A DNA stretch of 64,000 nucleotides from Rhyzopertha dominica (GCA_025024175.1 QCXZ01000003.1:56624023-56688022); one strand, 5' to 3'. Shown: positions 47,190 to 59,230, counted from the stretch's first letter. The notes: a model not told the origin generated them from the letters alone. A program made the numbers and translations.

Positions 47190-47365
47190 TTCATAAACCT
47201 CAATTTCAGTAAGGTTACGAGTTACATATTGTTACAAGTTTATATGTTGTAAATGATTATAGAAGCCCCGATGAAGATTTAAAATTAAATCGAAAGCTCG
47301 GCAAAGAAATAAGAGTCTACATAATATTAAGATAAGTCGAATTTCCCCTAAATATGAAGAGTTCA
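47190..47365 (+). repeat. Dispersed repeat, third copy of the 5574-5965 family
   Basis: It shares CTCAATTTCAGTAAGGTTACGAG, TAGAAGCC..GATGAAGATTT and AATATTAAGATAAG..CCCCTAA with the arms and tail at 5574-5965. At 47268-47295 it has CCGATGA, an A, stem II GATTT..AAATC and GAAA, followed by GCTCGG. This is a hammerhead-like layout with one core change (T to C at the second position). Confidence 0.65.
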
Positions 47366-47779
47366 ATAAAATATTACCTATAGAACACAGCACAATACCG
47401 GAAAACAATAACAAAAATGTGTTTTATCTCAATATACTATCATCATCTGACTGCTGATACGGCCCATATGTATCTTATTCTAAGAGTACAACATTCATTA
47501 CATTTATAGCTTCTACTATTAAAAACCTATGATTTTCTTAAGTATTATTAAAGTATGTTATTAAAAATATCTCTTGTGGTACATCTGCCTAGTACTCTAA
47601 TTTGTTTTGATCGACTTTGGCTGAAATTTTGTGTGCTCGCCTAAGTTTTGTTTCAGTTTCAGAAGACACGTACCTGTATTGCATCATTGTATAGGCATAT
47701 GTTAATCATTCTCTATCTTTTGCAAAGATAAAACTTTAACAGCTTGCTTTTAATTCCAAATAATGTTTTGATTCACCTT

Positions 47780-47933
47780 TCACATTGAGCCAGCCTTCTT
47801 TTGCCGTAAAGCGAGCAATGTACCAATCTGTTTACTGAAACCTGAAGATTTATCTGGGCGGTATACAATGTAGTCGGGTTCGCTAGCAATATATTCTTCT
47901 TCTTTATCATCATCTTCAGTATTGTAGACAACA
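47780..47933 (-). CDS. Candidate terminal exon, unknown protein
   Basis: After an ATTGCAG acceptor the minus strand is open for 50 codons to TGA. The peptide begins VVYNTEDDDKEEEYIASEPD and ends GFSKQIGTLLALRQKKAGSM. The acidic run, the varied composition and the clean splice site look like a real last exon in otherwise AT-rich noise. No upstream exon could be identified to the right and I recognise no family. It could be a transposon-derived exon. Confidence 0.35.
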
Positions 47934-49348
47934 CTGCAATCATAAATTTATTTTACACGTTCTTTTCCAACACATTATGCTGAAGCGGTACACAATTACC
48001 AATTCCTCTTTCTTGAATTTTTGCGCGAATTGAAATTTTGTAACCATTACGAAATTGAAAACAACTGGGATTGACATTGTGCTAACCTGGTGATCTTAAT
48101 GGATCAAAAAACAATTACAGTTAGTTTAGTTTATAAACTAATATAAACTGCAAAAGTTTTGTTGATTGTATATTATGCAAATAACGGACAAGAGACTTTA
48201 CAGCTATTGGTAACCTTACAAAGTCTATTTTCGTTGTAAATCCCCACTTTCAGAAAATTTGAATTTAGAAATATCGTTACCAAATATTATAGCTTATTTG
48301 TAATACGTCATCGTGTATTAAGTACAATTTAAAATCCTAGTAATTTACTCTGGTCCTTCTCTTTCATTTTTGTGTGACAATTTTAGAAATTAGTAGAAGT
48401 ATCAGGAATAAAAAGAACTTTGAGAAAAACATACGTTCCTCGTTATTGTTGATTTGTCACCCGACAAAAAAGTGATGTTAATCTACTTCGGTCGTGCGAT
48501 GTTGTGGACAACCCCGACTTTTAAATTAAGCATTAAAAACGAAATTGGAAAATTACATTTTCCCGGAGCGAATTGACGTCCTAGTTTTTCTCGCATTAGT
48601 CCACCCCAGTTATCAAATGATAATATTCTGATGAGTAGTCGTAAAGCCTGTGGATGTGGTGTAATACGCACCTACTGGCTAATTACATATAGTGATGTCA
48701 TTGCTTAAGACCGGGAGTTTCGTAAATCATAGCTGGAAAATACCATTTTTTAAATGAGAATTTGACCATTCTTCACTCACAAAGTAGGAAGTTTTTTTTG
48801 GCAAGAAGCGGGTAAAATCAAATTTTATGTTTTTTTTGCACATTCGTAAAAAAACCGCTGCAAATTGAATCAATACTCCCACATCCAATTGTCAAAATGA
48901 CATTTAGGTTTTTATTTCTTATACTATACGGTTAGTAATCAGGTTTTGAACATTTTTTCTCTCTACACATTTTTTCTAAGACAAACGGTCTTCGGAATAT
49001 TAGCAATAATACATAAATTTTTAAAATCTGTTTTTTTCCAAAAACTCGAAAAGTATTAACTTAACAGAAATTTTATTTCCTATCTGATGGTATTTTCATT
49101 TTTTGAATATATTGAATATATTCGGAAATATTTAGGAAAAACAGCTTTCTTTAAGTGACGCTTTTTTGCTAATATGTTCTAAACAACTTGCTGCATCCAA
49201 AATTTGTAAGGGCGATTAATACTCGCAGTTATACTACTAATCACATACTAAAACGAAAAAAAAAATAAAAATTTACCAAAAGGGTAGTTACCCCCCAATT
49301 TCGCCGCCTTTACGATACCCTACTTACCCAAAAACAATAGGTCGCTTT
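47934..49348. other. No gene seen
   Basis: A 62-codon minus frame at 48483-48671 lies in a slightly GC-richer patch but shows no domain. Nothing else is recognisable. Confidence 0.35.
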
Positions 49349-49546
49349 GGGTAGTTGAGATCTATACGTTTGCCAAATTTTAAGTTCATATATTAAGTCT
49401 TTCGAAAGTTATCGTCTCCACAAACAAAACCACAGACACACAGACAAGAAATTTTTTTGCTCAAATTTTTTTTTTACGTTTTCGACCATTTTAAAGCGAA
49501 TGAGCAGATAAAAGTTTTTAAAAAGTTTTTTCGCTGTACAATACTT
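49349..49546 (+). repeat. Dispersed direct repeat, copy A
   Basis: This is about 200 bp shared with 51221-51425 in the same orientation. Shared blocks include AAGTCTTTCGAAAGTTATCG, AAAACCACAGACACACAGAC and CATTTTAAAGCGAATGAGCA. Confidence 0.75.
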
Positions 49547-51220
49547 CCCATTCGTTGGATGTGGAAGTAATACACTAGTTGGTTTTATTCATTCATATAA
49601 ATACGATAATCCCATATAATTATATTGTGATACCAACATATTTTGGTTTATAATAGATAAAACCTTTATTCATGGAGAAAAAAAAAACACTTTTTATATG
49701 AACATTACCACTTAGAGGAGAAAGGCAAAGGTAATCAAAACGAAATAATTTAGGATATTGCTTTTAAATCTGAAAACTACAGAAAGATGCAGTTGTGAAG
49801 GACATTATTTACACACTCAGTATAAAGCTTTTATATATAAAATTACTCGCTTTTCTTGAATTCAGCAAACAGAATATTTTCGTTTCGGGCACATGAAGCT
49901 ACTTTTTTTATAAAACGCTTGTAATCTGATTCTATTTATTTGTATATAGAGGTACGTATGAGTAATATATATTTTATGATACCATCTTTTGCAAATTATT
50001 TCATTTACAGATAATTCTTCTCTTATTCGATTTTTCAACTTCAACATCTGTGTCTTTGTTGTTCACATGTTACTCATTATGTTTTAAGAGAAAAAAATGT
50101 GCATTTTTCTGGAAAAATTATTTTATTGAACGCACTAGTAGCTATGACTACATTACGGATCGTCCTATTTTAGCACCCACAGCTGATTAATTTCAAACCT
50201 GGCTAGATGTCTGTCTGGCTCACCGAGCCTAACAGTTGCATCGGAAACGGATTCCGTGTGCAAGGGTTAACTGAATGACGTCCGGCACAATGCACATCCC
50301 AGAGAAAGTTTCATGTTCCCGCTAAAATTGTATAGCTACGGTTGCGACACTGAAATCCTTTGGCCTTTAAAATGGGTTCAGGACGTCCTGTCAGCCGTAT
50401 GCCGTCTGTTACGCGAGAGAGCGGAGCACGAATGCCAGAAAAATAAAGGGCTTTTGTTAACAATAACAACTGACGACGTGACAAAAGCTCGACTTTTAAT
50501 AAGCTTACCGAGTGTTCTGCTAATGAAAATGTGGATGTATTGATGTAAGCGCGCTGGTTTGAGCTACGAAAAATTTACACATGACGTGCTTTCAATGGTT
50601 AAATTATGAAAATCTGACGCGGTTACATCNCTGATCCTTCAAATAAAATAATAATGTTTGGAAGGTCGATGTCTTTATTGTACGCCAGCCAATGGTCAAC
50701 TAAAAAAATATATACTTCATTAAAATACCTAAAAAAGCATTAATAATCTAAAGAAAGAGGAAAAATTCATAAAAGATCTCTGGATTTACAGAAGCATACA
50801 GTATCAGCTGCAAATTAAGAAATGAGGAGGCTATAAGAGAAGAATGGACTAGCAGAATTGATCGTGAAAGAGAAAGATCTACAAAGAAAAGAGTGCAGGT
50901 TTGGAGAATACTTACGCAGGCTGTACTAATGTCGCTATTAGGAGTAAGAAAGATAATCTCAAACTTTTACTGAAATAAGAATTTTTTTGGCGCATTTTTC
51001 AGGAATTTTTTTAATTTTTCAACATTTTCAAGGATATCCCGTAAAATATTTTGTGTGCAAAAGAATATTCAGTTGAGGTTTAATGTTTTAGCTCTTAGGT
51101 TCAAAAAGCGAAGTAGAAGTGTGTACTTAATTTGACTATACAGTTACATTTACCCAATATTTTCGAAATAGGTAAAATGTCAGTCAAATATGGCAAAGGT
51201 ATGTGTTTGCGTTTTAATTT
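49547..51220. other. No gene seen
   Basis: A comparatively GC-rich patch at 50150-50560 includes a 76-codon plus frame without a recognisable domain. An N lies at 50630. No splice-consistent gene model was found. Confidence 0.35.
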
Positions 51221-51425
51221 GGGTAGTTGGGATTTATACGTTTGCCAAATTTCAAGTTCATATATTAAGTCTTTCGAAAGTTATCGTGTCTACAAACAAA
51301 ACCACAGACACACAGACAAGAAATTTGTTTATGCTCAAATTTTGTTGTTTTTTTGTGTTTACGACCATTTTAAAGCGAATGAGCAAATAAAAATTTTTGA
51401 AAATTTTTTTCGCGATACAATACTT
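51221..51425 (+). repeat. Dispersed direct repeat, copy B
   Basis: This is the second copy of the 49349-49546 repeat. The overlapping 129- and 66-codon frames here are translations of the repeat. They read YIKSFESYRVYKQNHRHTDK and VHILSLSKVIVSTNKTTDTQ in two frames. Confidence 0.75.
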
Positions 51426-51649
51426 TATAATTATGGCATCAGTAAGTTACTTACAATCCAATATACGTGTATGTGTGAAAAAAGACACAGACTAATAGTA
51501 TCACAGAAGAGCATTTATTAAAAAAGAAAGATTGTTAATAATGAAAATGCTATATGTCAGTAAATAACGTAAAAAACAAAACTCCAGTCAAAGGAAGTAA
51601 AGGAAAAAGTATTAGATCAAAAGCTAAATAAACAAAATTAAAGATATAT

Positions 51650-51885
51650 AGCTTACTATACCCATTCTATCTTCTAAGATAACGTACAATGCGGTAACTG
51701 GAAACTATTTAGATGGATACAGTATTTAATCCTTATTAACTTAAATACATAAGTTACCTTAAGCATTTCATGCACATTATTATAATCTTTTACCCCACAA
51801 AATTTAAATGAATATTTTAGGAGTTATAGCTAAAAATTAGCGCGTTTCTCATACTGATGACGGGACTCGCTACATGAGCCCCCGT
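51650..51885 (-). repeat. Dispersed repeat, inverted copy of 22428-22670
   Basis: Read on the minus strand it matches copy A over its whole length, with small indels. No terminal repeats were found. Confidence 0.7.
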
Positions 51886-52878
51886 TGCGGTCGCCCATTA
51901 TTTCTACATAAGCTGAGCAATAGCACGCGCGCCTATTCCTATAATAAACAGATTTTTCGAGCGAATGGAAGTGACGACTGGAAGGTATTTGTTGTGGACA
52001 TATTAAGCTCTACTACCCGTGCGAAGCCGGGGTGGGTAGCTAGTTTAATATAAACAAAAAGTATCCCATTTTGGGACTTAAATGTTTTCTTTTGAACCTA
52101 ATATCTAATGTGTCTAAATAATATACAAAAAAAATTGTATTAAAAATTTTTACATGCCAAAATTCAATAACATTCCAAAGCCCTAACTCAATAAATAACT
52201 TAAAGTAGAAGTTATGTCATATTAATCGAATAAAATAAAATAAGAGCTAAGTATGGTTTTGTTCTGATTGAACTATAATGAAAAGCTCGAACTACAATGT
52301 TTTAGAAAACCTAAATAGATGTTACCAGCTAAGCTGCCACCTTCAGTAGAATTAGCGACTTCTTGAAATAGATTTAATCGGAGGATATTCTCCTCGCCAG
52401 AACTTCCGCTGAAAAAGAGTTTTTCACTATAGTTCAATATCTCGTTCGATATTAATAGAATGTTTCTTAGAGTCTTAAAGGTTAAAGTCGTTGATGTTTG
52501 TATTAAATAAGTAGGAAACAAAGCAAATATTAAGTGATTTCGTGAGAGGCATTACAGAGGTTGTTTATTAATTCATATTGCACAAAAAACAGACTTTTAT
52601 AGTAACTGAATAGTGTGAATAAACGCAACCAGTATGAAACTTCACATGCGTGCAATGCATTTCTGTATAATACGATTGTTAATGAGAGAAAATGTAACAA
52701 CTGTATACACTGTTTAGTTACGGATTCCCAGCATAATGCGTTATGATAAAATAATTTAGTATTGTTTAATCGTATAAATAGTGATGGCACTCTCTAATTA
52801 CGCTTTCACAACTAGTTTACAAAGTAGCTACGCCTTTAATAAAGTTCTTACTTTATTTTCGATATAGCACTAAACAAT
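51886..52878. other. Intergenic, small PLE-like patch
   Basis: About 52311-52375 resembles 56275-56325 (CAGCTAAGCTGCCACCTTCAG and the following GACTTCTTGAAAT), so it may be a 3' scrap of the PLE3 family. No gene is seen. Confidence 0.35.
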
Positions 52879-52988
52879 TTATTCTGCGTTACATATCATT
52901 GAAAGAAACCGCTCCAGCACGCTAACGTCGCTCGGGTTGTTACGTACAATCACTGTGAATGGAGCAATTTCGGTTCCCGTGGACGTTC
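52879..52988 (-). CDS. Candidate terminal exon, unknown protein
   Basis: A long pyrimidine tract (TTATTATTCTCCTTCCTGTCAG) precedes a CpG-rich frame of 35 codons. The frame reads TSTGTEIAPFTVIVRNNPSD, then VSVLERFLSMICNAE, and stops at TAA. The stop overlaps an AATAAA (52878-52883), which would be an unusually compact 3' end. The acceptor is the best in this region. No upstream partner exon was identified and no family is recognised. A 100-codon minus frame at 53179-53481 could belong to the same gene but has no donor-supported join. Confidence 0.33.
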
Positions 52989-53690
52989 CTGACAGGAAGG
53001 AGAATAATAAGCGAAAATGCTCGTGATGAAAAAAGGAAATAAATTTGCTCAGGTTAGATTCGCTCCCGCATTTCTAACACAATTTCAAAACAACCCGACG
53101 TTCTTCTCCTACCCTTGTCCCCGACTGAATTGACGTGAAAAACGGCTTATTCAAAGAGATGGACATCGGCAGTGGATATCACAAAATAAACAAGTTTTTT
53201 TTATCCTCTTCGACCCACACGACATGTGATGTTATTGATTTCATCACCATTATACGGCGCTTTGCGGATACAACGACGTTTGTCTTGATAGAGTGAACTG
53301 TAAATAATTCGAGAGGAAATACATCAGTATCGATAATAGAGTAGGTATTCGTAAAATCAGTTTGAGTGCATCTCTCCAGTACATTTCGAATATGAACTTT
53401 TAAGTGTTTTATATACAGTACTTCTGTACCTACAAGCGACCAATAAACAGTTTCACATTTTGGTTCAGTCCAATGTTGCAATTTTAGGAATATCTCTGCC
53501 TCTTTAATAGTCTATTCACATTTTTATCGGGCTTCCTTATTTAATTTTAGACAGGTTAAAAATATTTATGTATAAATATGTTTTTTAATATTTGGATTTG
53601 TGCTTGTATCTTAACACTGCTTATTTTATTATTAAAAAAATTTTTTCTTGGTGTACTTATCCATAATTCGAAAAGCTAAGTAATACGCTA
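52989..53690. other. Mostly featureless; one open frame
   Basis: It contains the 100-codon minus frame at 53179-53481 (VFPLELFTVHSIKTNVVVSA), which I cannot assign to any family. Confidence 0.3.
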
Positions 53691-55626
53691 CAGTAAAACC
53701 TCTTTATAACGGCCACAAAAATAAACTATAAAAGTGGTCGCTAACGAGAGGTGGCCGTTACGAAGAGGGTAGTTTATTCGAATTCGTTTTATTAATGGAT
53801 AATTTACCATACATACTAATCTATGATCGAAAAGCAAATAAATTAAAATGAACATAAGAGCAAATAAACCATAGAATACACATATCAACATTTATTTACA
53901 TACATATTACAATAGGTTGTACATACTAGTGTTACAATTTTTTAAAGTATTCCTCAATTAAAGTTTGTTCCAGGTTTTTCAGTTTTGTTTGAAAAATATG
54001 AGACTCACGTTTTGATAGTATTTGAACAACATCTACAGCAAGGTCATTTTTTCCTTACTAAACAAAAAGTTCTGGATCTCCAGAAGCTTTTTACATACTT
54101 CACTCATTTTTTTAATGTTTGATGTGTGATTTTTCCCGCTCTTCAAGTTCACTTACAATGTCACAATCTTTACCGGTGCTATTTAACTCGACTATGATTT
54201 CCTGAATACCGAAATTAGAGTTATCAGTCAAAACATTTTCATCAATACGTGCGTAGCTTTCAATGCTTATTCCATTAATATTTTTTAATGAAGAAAAGAG
54301 TTGGCCCAATGGGATTTCGTCTTCCTCGTCAAAACTGACTTCATGCCGAGCAAGGACTGAAAATCCAGCTTTCGCAAAGCATTTTGAAACTGTAGCAGCA
54401 CAAACGTTTTTCCACGTCGATGATATCCATATTAATGCACTTATTAGCTTGATACTTTTTTCTGCGTCTTCGTAAGAGTTTTCGACATTAGTGAAGCTTA
54501 GTAGTCTTTTAATAAGGTGTTTTCTATATTTTACCTTAAAACTATGGATAATTCCTTGATCAAGTGGTTGGCAGTGGGAAGTTGTATTAGGGGGCAGGCA
54601 CTATCTTCACATTTTGTAACAGCAGTTTTGGATGGGACGTGGCATTATCCAAAAATAATGATACATTTCTATTTTCTTTTTTCATTTTTTCGTCCAATTT
54701 CCTTAGCCAAGATGTTATAATTTCTGTCGTCATCCAGGCTTTTTATTTGACACCTACTCCAAAGAAAGTTTGTTTATATGAGCTCCTTTGAAGCACCGCG
54801 GATTTTTGTTTTTCCCAATTATTAACGGGTTTTCTTTTCCGCCTTCCGTGTTGACGCAAAATAAAATGGTGAGTCGTTGTTTTGCACTTTTCTTACCGGT
54901 ACATTCATCACTTTTTAACGCAAATGTTTTATTAGGCATTGCAAGGTAAAACAGTCCCGTTTCGTCATCATTATATATATCTTTAGGAGAATAATGTTTC
55001 AGTATCACCTGCAGTTTGTTTTTCCATTCCTCAACACTGTCAGTGTCAACTTCGGCTGATTCACCACAAATTGTTTTAAAAGTGATTTGCCGTTGGCAAA
55101 ATTTTTCTAGCCATCCGTTAGAAGCTTTAAAATGTTTAATTTTTAAACTTGTAGCTATTTCTAAGGCTTTTTCTTTTATTAAAAGTCCAGTTATGGGCAG
55201 GTTCTTGTTTCTTGAGTTACAAAAGCAATTGTAAACAACGTCGTCTATAACTAGTCCTTCCGTTTCAGGGAATTTTATTTTCTGTTCTAGATTACAACCC
55301 TTTTCAAAAAGCTTCACTAATTCGCGTTTATTTTTATGATGTCATTGACTTGTGTCCTTCCAACACTATACTTTTCAGCCAGTTTACTCGCACTTATATG
55401 ATGGCACTTTTCACATTCCACAATAATATCAATTTTGTCTTTAAGAGACAAACGTTTTGATAGCAGATACGAACATTCACCCGGAGCAGNTATGCAGAAA
55501 CTAAACTCCAACCTAAACAAAATATTTGGATACCCTACGGAATATTTATATTAATCGTGACCGATAATAAAAGGTTGTACACAGGTACTTTTTTCAAAGA
55601 GGTGGCCGAAAATAGAGGTTTTACTG
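53691..55626 (-). mobile_element. Tigger-like (pogo superfamily) DNA transposon, inactive
   Basis: The ends CAGTAAAACCTC and GAGGTTTTACTG are inverted and flanked by TA (53689-53690 and 55627-55628), as for Tc1/mariner-pogo elements. On the minus strand the transposase has a CENP-B-type helix-turn-helix (KRLSLKDKIDIIVE, SASKLAEKYSVGRTQVNDII). A second DNA-binding part follows (ASNGWLEKFCQR), then the first catalytic Asp in YNDDETGLFYLAMP, and PNTTSHCQPLDQGIIHSFK as the distal DDE block. A degraded segment at about 54600-54750, a frameshift at 55317 and stops split it into three pieces. The full element is 1936 bp. Confidence 0.88.
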
Positions 55627-55676
55627 TATATTAATGCTGACGTAGGTGTCGGCCATTTTTCTGCGGTACATCAAAG

Positions 55677-56016
55677 TCCTGGATCAAAACAAACCGAGTT
55701 GTCATAACGTGCGTAACGCAGCTCAGTGTTGGGTGCAATTTTGTAACTTTAAAAGAGCATTTAAGTGTTACTGTGTATATTTGAGTAGCTTACACTCCTT
55801 TGTTTTACTTCACAAGTATTACAAACCGTAATTACATTTAGTTTAGATCCCGGATCAAAACAAACCAAGTTTCATAACGTGCATAAGAGAGTTCAGTGTT
55901 GGGTGCAATTTTGTAGCTTTAAAAGAATATTTAGAAGTGTTACTGTGCATATTTGAGTAACTTAAACTCCCTCGTTTTATATAGCAAGTATTATAAACCA
56001 AAATTACATTTAGTTG
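55677..56016. repeat. Tandem duplication, 171-bp period, two copies
   Basis: GGATCAAAACAAACC at 55681 recurs at 55852 and the rest of the unit follows (CAGTGTTGGGTGCAATTTTG, ATTACATTTAGTT). The two copies are about 85-90% alike by eye. The small open frames here are repeat translations. Confidence 0.8.
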
Positions 56017-56926
56017 CAATCTGTTGTTGAAAAAACCTAAAAGAAGTGCTGCAAAGATTACACGTTCCTCTCTCATTATAACGAGAACATCCAGGGACCC
56101 ATTACCATTTCCTTGTAAAACTTGTAAATTGTAATGTTCTACACATGTACTTAGTGTATGTTAGGCTTTTCAACAATACATTGTAACCTTTGATTATAAC
56201 ATTCGGAGTATTCGAAACAGTAAAACATAACCCCAACCACAATGTTAGAAATTACAATAATCTATATACGTATTGCAGCAGCTAAGCTACCATTTTCAGT
56301 AGAATAATAAGGTGACTTCTTGAAATCTGACAGGATTAACTTTCCTAAGTAAGTTATTTACTATTTCTCTGGAGTAACCATTATTCTTAATATATTTAAG
56401 TTCATTTTCAAAGTTCGATTTTTATAATTGAAAATTGACTAATCTGCTAACTAAGAAATTCAAAGCCGAAACTTTGTGTTGGTGAGAATGATGGGATTCA
56501 TTGAGTATAAACCTATTTGTATTTGTATCTTTTCTGTATACGTCAAATTCTATTTCGTAGTTGTTGACACCGAAACATGTAGAAAATGAATACGTCCTTT
56601 TTCTTCTTTTTCCATTGTAAACTTAATGTTTGTGAAACGAGAATTTAAAGTTTCCAAAAAATTATCAATATTACATATTCTGGTATCAAATACAGCAAAA
56701 ACATTATCCACGTAACGTAACCATGTCCAAGGAAAATATTGGTTTTCGTTTTTAAGGGCGGTTTCAAAACGGCCCATAAATAAATTTGCCAAAAAGGGGG
56801 AAAGACTATTTCCCATGGTAGTCCCTTCGTGTATTATTACTTGCCAATTGCTCCTCAAGATATTCTAGCGTTACTTCTATGGATACACTAGGAAATAAGG
56901 CTGTTACATCAAAAGAAACAAGTAGC

Positions 56927-57148
56927 TGTCGTGAGCTTAAAACCCTTTTTATTAACTAGATTTATTTGCACTAATAATTTTACACTAATTATCAAACAAC
57001 GGTAACTCAGAACCGTCCTGGTGGACGCTTGGGCCTGCACTGTCCGGCCTACCCGGCCGGTACCACTTTCCTTTGTTCCGCATCACCTAGGCTTATCTAA
57101 CCCCTTAACGTAACACACTTCTTATCATCGTTCGTCGGATTCACCACA
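56927..57148 (-). repeat. Gypsy 3' LTR (222 bp)
   Basis: It is bounded by TGTCGTGAGC and TTCACCACA on the plus strand, so it reads TG..CA on the element strand. It is about 40 bp longer than the 5' LTR because of a segment (about 57070-57118) missing there. Confidence 0.88.
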
Positions 57149-57237
57149 TTCGGCCATCCTGATCTAGATCGTCCTCGAACTAGGATTCATCTGGGGCAAC
57201 ACGTAACCTTATCTAGCTTTACCTACTTACTCGTGCC

Positions 57238-57900
57238 GACCAGTCGTCAGTACTCCTTATAGACGCTAATCGCAACTAACCGTTTTACTCAGCCGACCAG
57301 TCGTTAGCATCTTTCACTCACGCTAACCGCAGCTAGCTTTGCTTACTTCACAGACGTTAACCGCAGCTAACCGTCTGACTTAGCCGACCAGTCGTCCAGC
57401 ATCTTTCACTTACGCTAACCGNANCTAGNTTTGCTTACTTCACAGACGTTAACCTCAGCTAACCGTCTTACTCAGCCGACCAGTCGTCAGCATCTTTCAC
57501 TCAAGCTAACCGCAGCTAGCTTTGCTTACTTCACAGACGTTAACCGCAGCTAACCGTCTTACTCAGCCGACCAGTCGTCAGCATCTTTCACTTACGCTAA
57601 CCGCAGCTAGCTTTGCTTACTTCACAGACGTTAACCGCAGCTAACCGTCTGATTCAGCCGACCAGTCGTCAGCATCTTTCACTTACGCTAACCACAGCTA
57701 GCTTTGCTCACTTCACAGACGTTAACCGCAGCTAACCATCTTACTTAGCCGACCAGTCGTCAGCATCTTTCACTTACGCTAACCGCAGCTAGCTTTGCTT
57801 ACTTCACAGACGTTAACCGCAGCTAACCGTCTTACTCAGCCGACCAGTCGTCAGGATCTTTCACTTACGCTAACCGCAGCTAGCCTTGCTTACTCACCTC
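57238..57900. repeat. Tandem array, 91-bp unit, about 7 copies, inside the gypsy element
   Basis: GACCAGTCGT recurs at 57295, 57386, 57478, 57569, 57660, 57751 and 57842, a steady 91-92 bp. Each unit holds CATCTTTCACTTACGCTAAC, CGCAGCTAGCTTTGCTTAC and CACAGACGTTAACCGCAGC. A shorter unit precedes at 57238. The array is GC-richer than its surroundings and lies just inside the 3' LTR. Ns at 57422-57429 fall in one copy. Confidence 0.9.
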
Positions 57901-58026
57901 ACAACAACGCCCATGGATTCATTTTGTCCACCACCAGCACGGTCGTAAGCCTTCGGCCCGTTTCTCGCAGATCCGTAACCTCGTAACGATCATTGGGCAG
58001 CACGGACCTTTAAATTTTGCCTTCAA

Positions 58027-58330
58027 TTATTTACTCATTCCTGTTGCCGGATTGTCCGTCTTCAAAACCATTACCATAGACTTTGCTTTGGCTCTGGTCT
58101 TATCAAATCTAGCCTTTTGTTTCTCTTGCTCCGTCGTCATCCGCTCCGTAATGTCCTCTCTCAAAGCTTTTATGTCCACCCGGTCTATGCCGATTTGCAC
58201 TTCATTCACTATTCGCGACTCAGCCATACGGCGGGGTTTGTATCCCGCCAGGGCTTCCAATGGCGACACTCTTGTGACCCTGTTGCTTAAGCAATTTAAT
58301 GCACATTGTACTTTCTTTACAAATTAGTGC
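58027..58330 (-). pseudogene. Gypsy integrase C-terminal remnant
   Basis: MSPLEALAGYKPRR, like the SPxELLxGxxPR motif after the integrase core, is followed by a charged tail with QKARFDKTRAKAKSM. The catalytic core is absent. Confidence 0.65.
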
Positions 58331-58506
58331 CACTTGATTTGTTCCTCCTGAAACTGTGCGGCGAGCATCCAATCCCCTTCAGTGATATCCACTTGATTGA
58401 CAACAGTCTCTTCGCCAATTGGATTGCGGCTCAAGGTGTCTACGTTTGCCATTCTTGCGCCGGGTCGATACTTAACTTCGAAGTTAAAATCCTGCACTTC
58501 TAGCCA

Positions 58507-59230
58507 TCATCGTACTATCGTCGGTATCATGTCCTTCTTTGAGGAAGCCATTCTTAAGGCGTTGCAGTCCGTAACCACCTTGAATTCTACGCCAAATAAA
58601 TACACTCGGAAATGGTGTAAAGCTAGGATAACGACCAACGTCTCCAACTCATACGAATGATAGTACTTTTGTTCAGCAAAGGTTTGGTTGCTGAAGTAAG
58701 CGACCACGTGCTAGTTGCCATCTTTAACTTGTATCTACATTACTCCCACACCAATGGCCCTAGCATCCGTGTGCAGTTCCGTTGGCAAATCCGGTTCGAA
58801 GATAGCTAAGATAGGTCGTGTTGTAAGGTAATCCTTGATCTTTCTTACAGCTTTTACATGCGCTTCACCCCAACTCCACTTGGTGTTTTTCATCCGAAGA
58901 CGCGTCAAAGGTTCAACGGTTTTGGCGTAATCTTTGATAAACTTCCGAAAGTATCCTGACAACCCCAAGACTTGGCGTACTTGCCTCACGTTCTGAGTAT
59001 CTTGCATCGCCATTACCGTTGCAACTTCCACGCTATCTGATCTCATGCCTTCAGCGCTTATTTCACGTATCAAATAGGTTATGGTGCCTTTGAAGAACGC
59101 GCACCTGCTTAGCTTCAGTTTAAGACCACCGTTTCTTAACGTTTCCAAGNCTTGGGCCAATCTCTCAACTCCTTGTTGGAAATCAATCGCTGGTATAACT
59201 ATGCCGTCGATATAGGTTATATATCGTATA
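58507..59230 (-). pseudogene. Gypsy RT (C-terminal) and RNase H remnant
   Basis: The RT is retained from the catalytic box onward. That box reads YIDGIVIPA (about 59205), with the second Asp of the usual YxDD changed to Gly. The thumb follows with LKLSRCAFFKGTITYL (about 59090), VRQVRQVLGLSGYFRKFIKD (about 58975) and LHTDARAIGVGVM at the RNase H start. YHSYELETLVVILALHHFRV (about 58645) and FKVVTDCNAL belong to RNase H. A stop near 58730 and an N at 59151 interrupt it. Confidence 0.85.

Noticed and set aside
50313..50543. 76-codon plus frame in a GC-richer patch
   Set aside because: There is no domain, no clear donor or acceptor, and a single isolated frame. It could equally be conserved non-coding DNA.
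51866..51890. CTGATGACGGGACTC as another hammerhead core
   Set aside because: No GAAA box or pairing stem II follows on that strand, and the other copy (22428) lacks the CTGATGA.
53179..53481. 100-codon minus-strand open frame as a gene
   Set aside because: There is no recognisable domain and no splice-supported link to the candidate exon at 52879. It is listed only as part of a gap.
58052..58660. Plus-strand frames of 65-91 codons in the gypsy element
   Set aside because: They are antisense shadows of the integrase tail and RNase H remnants.
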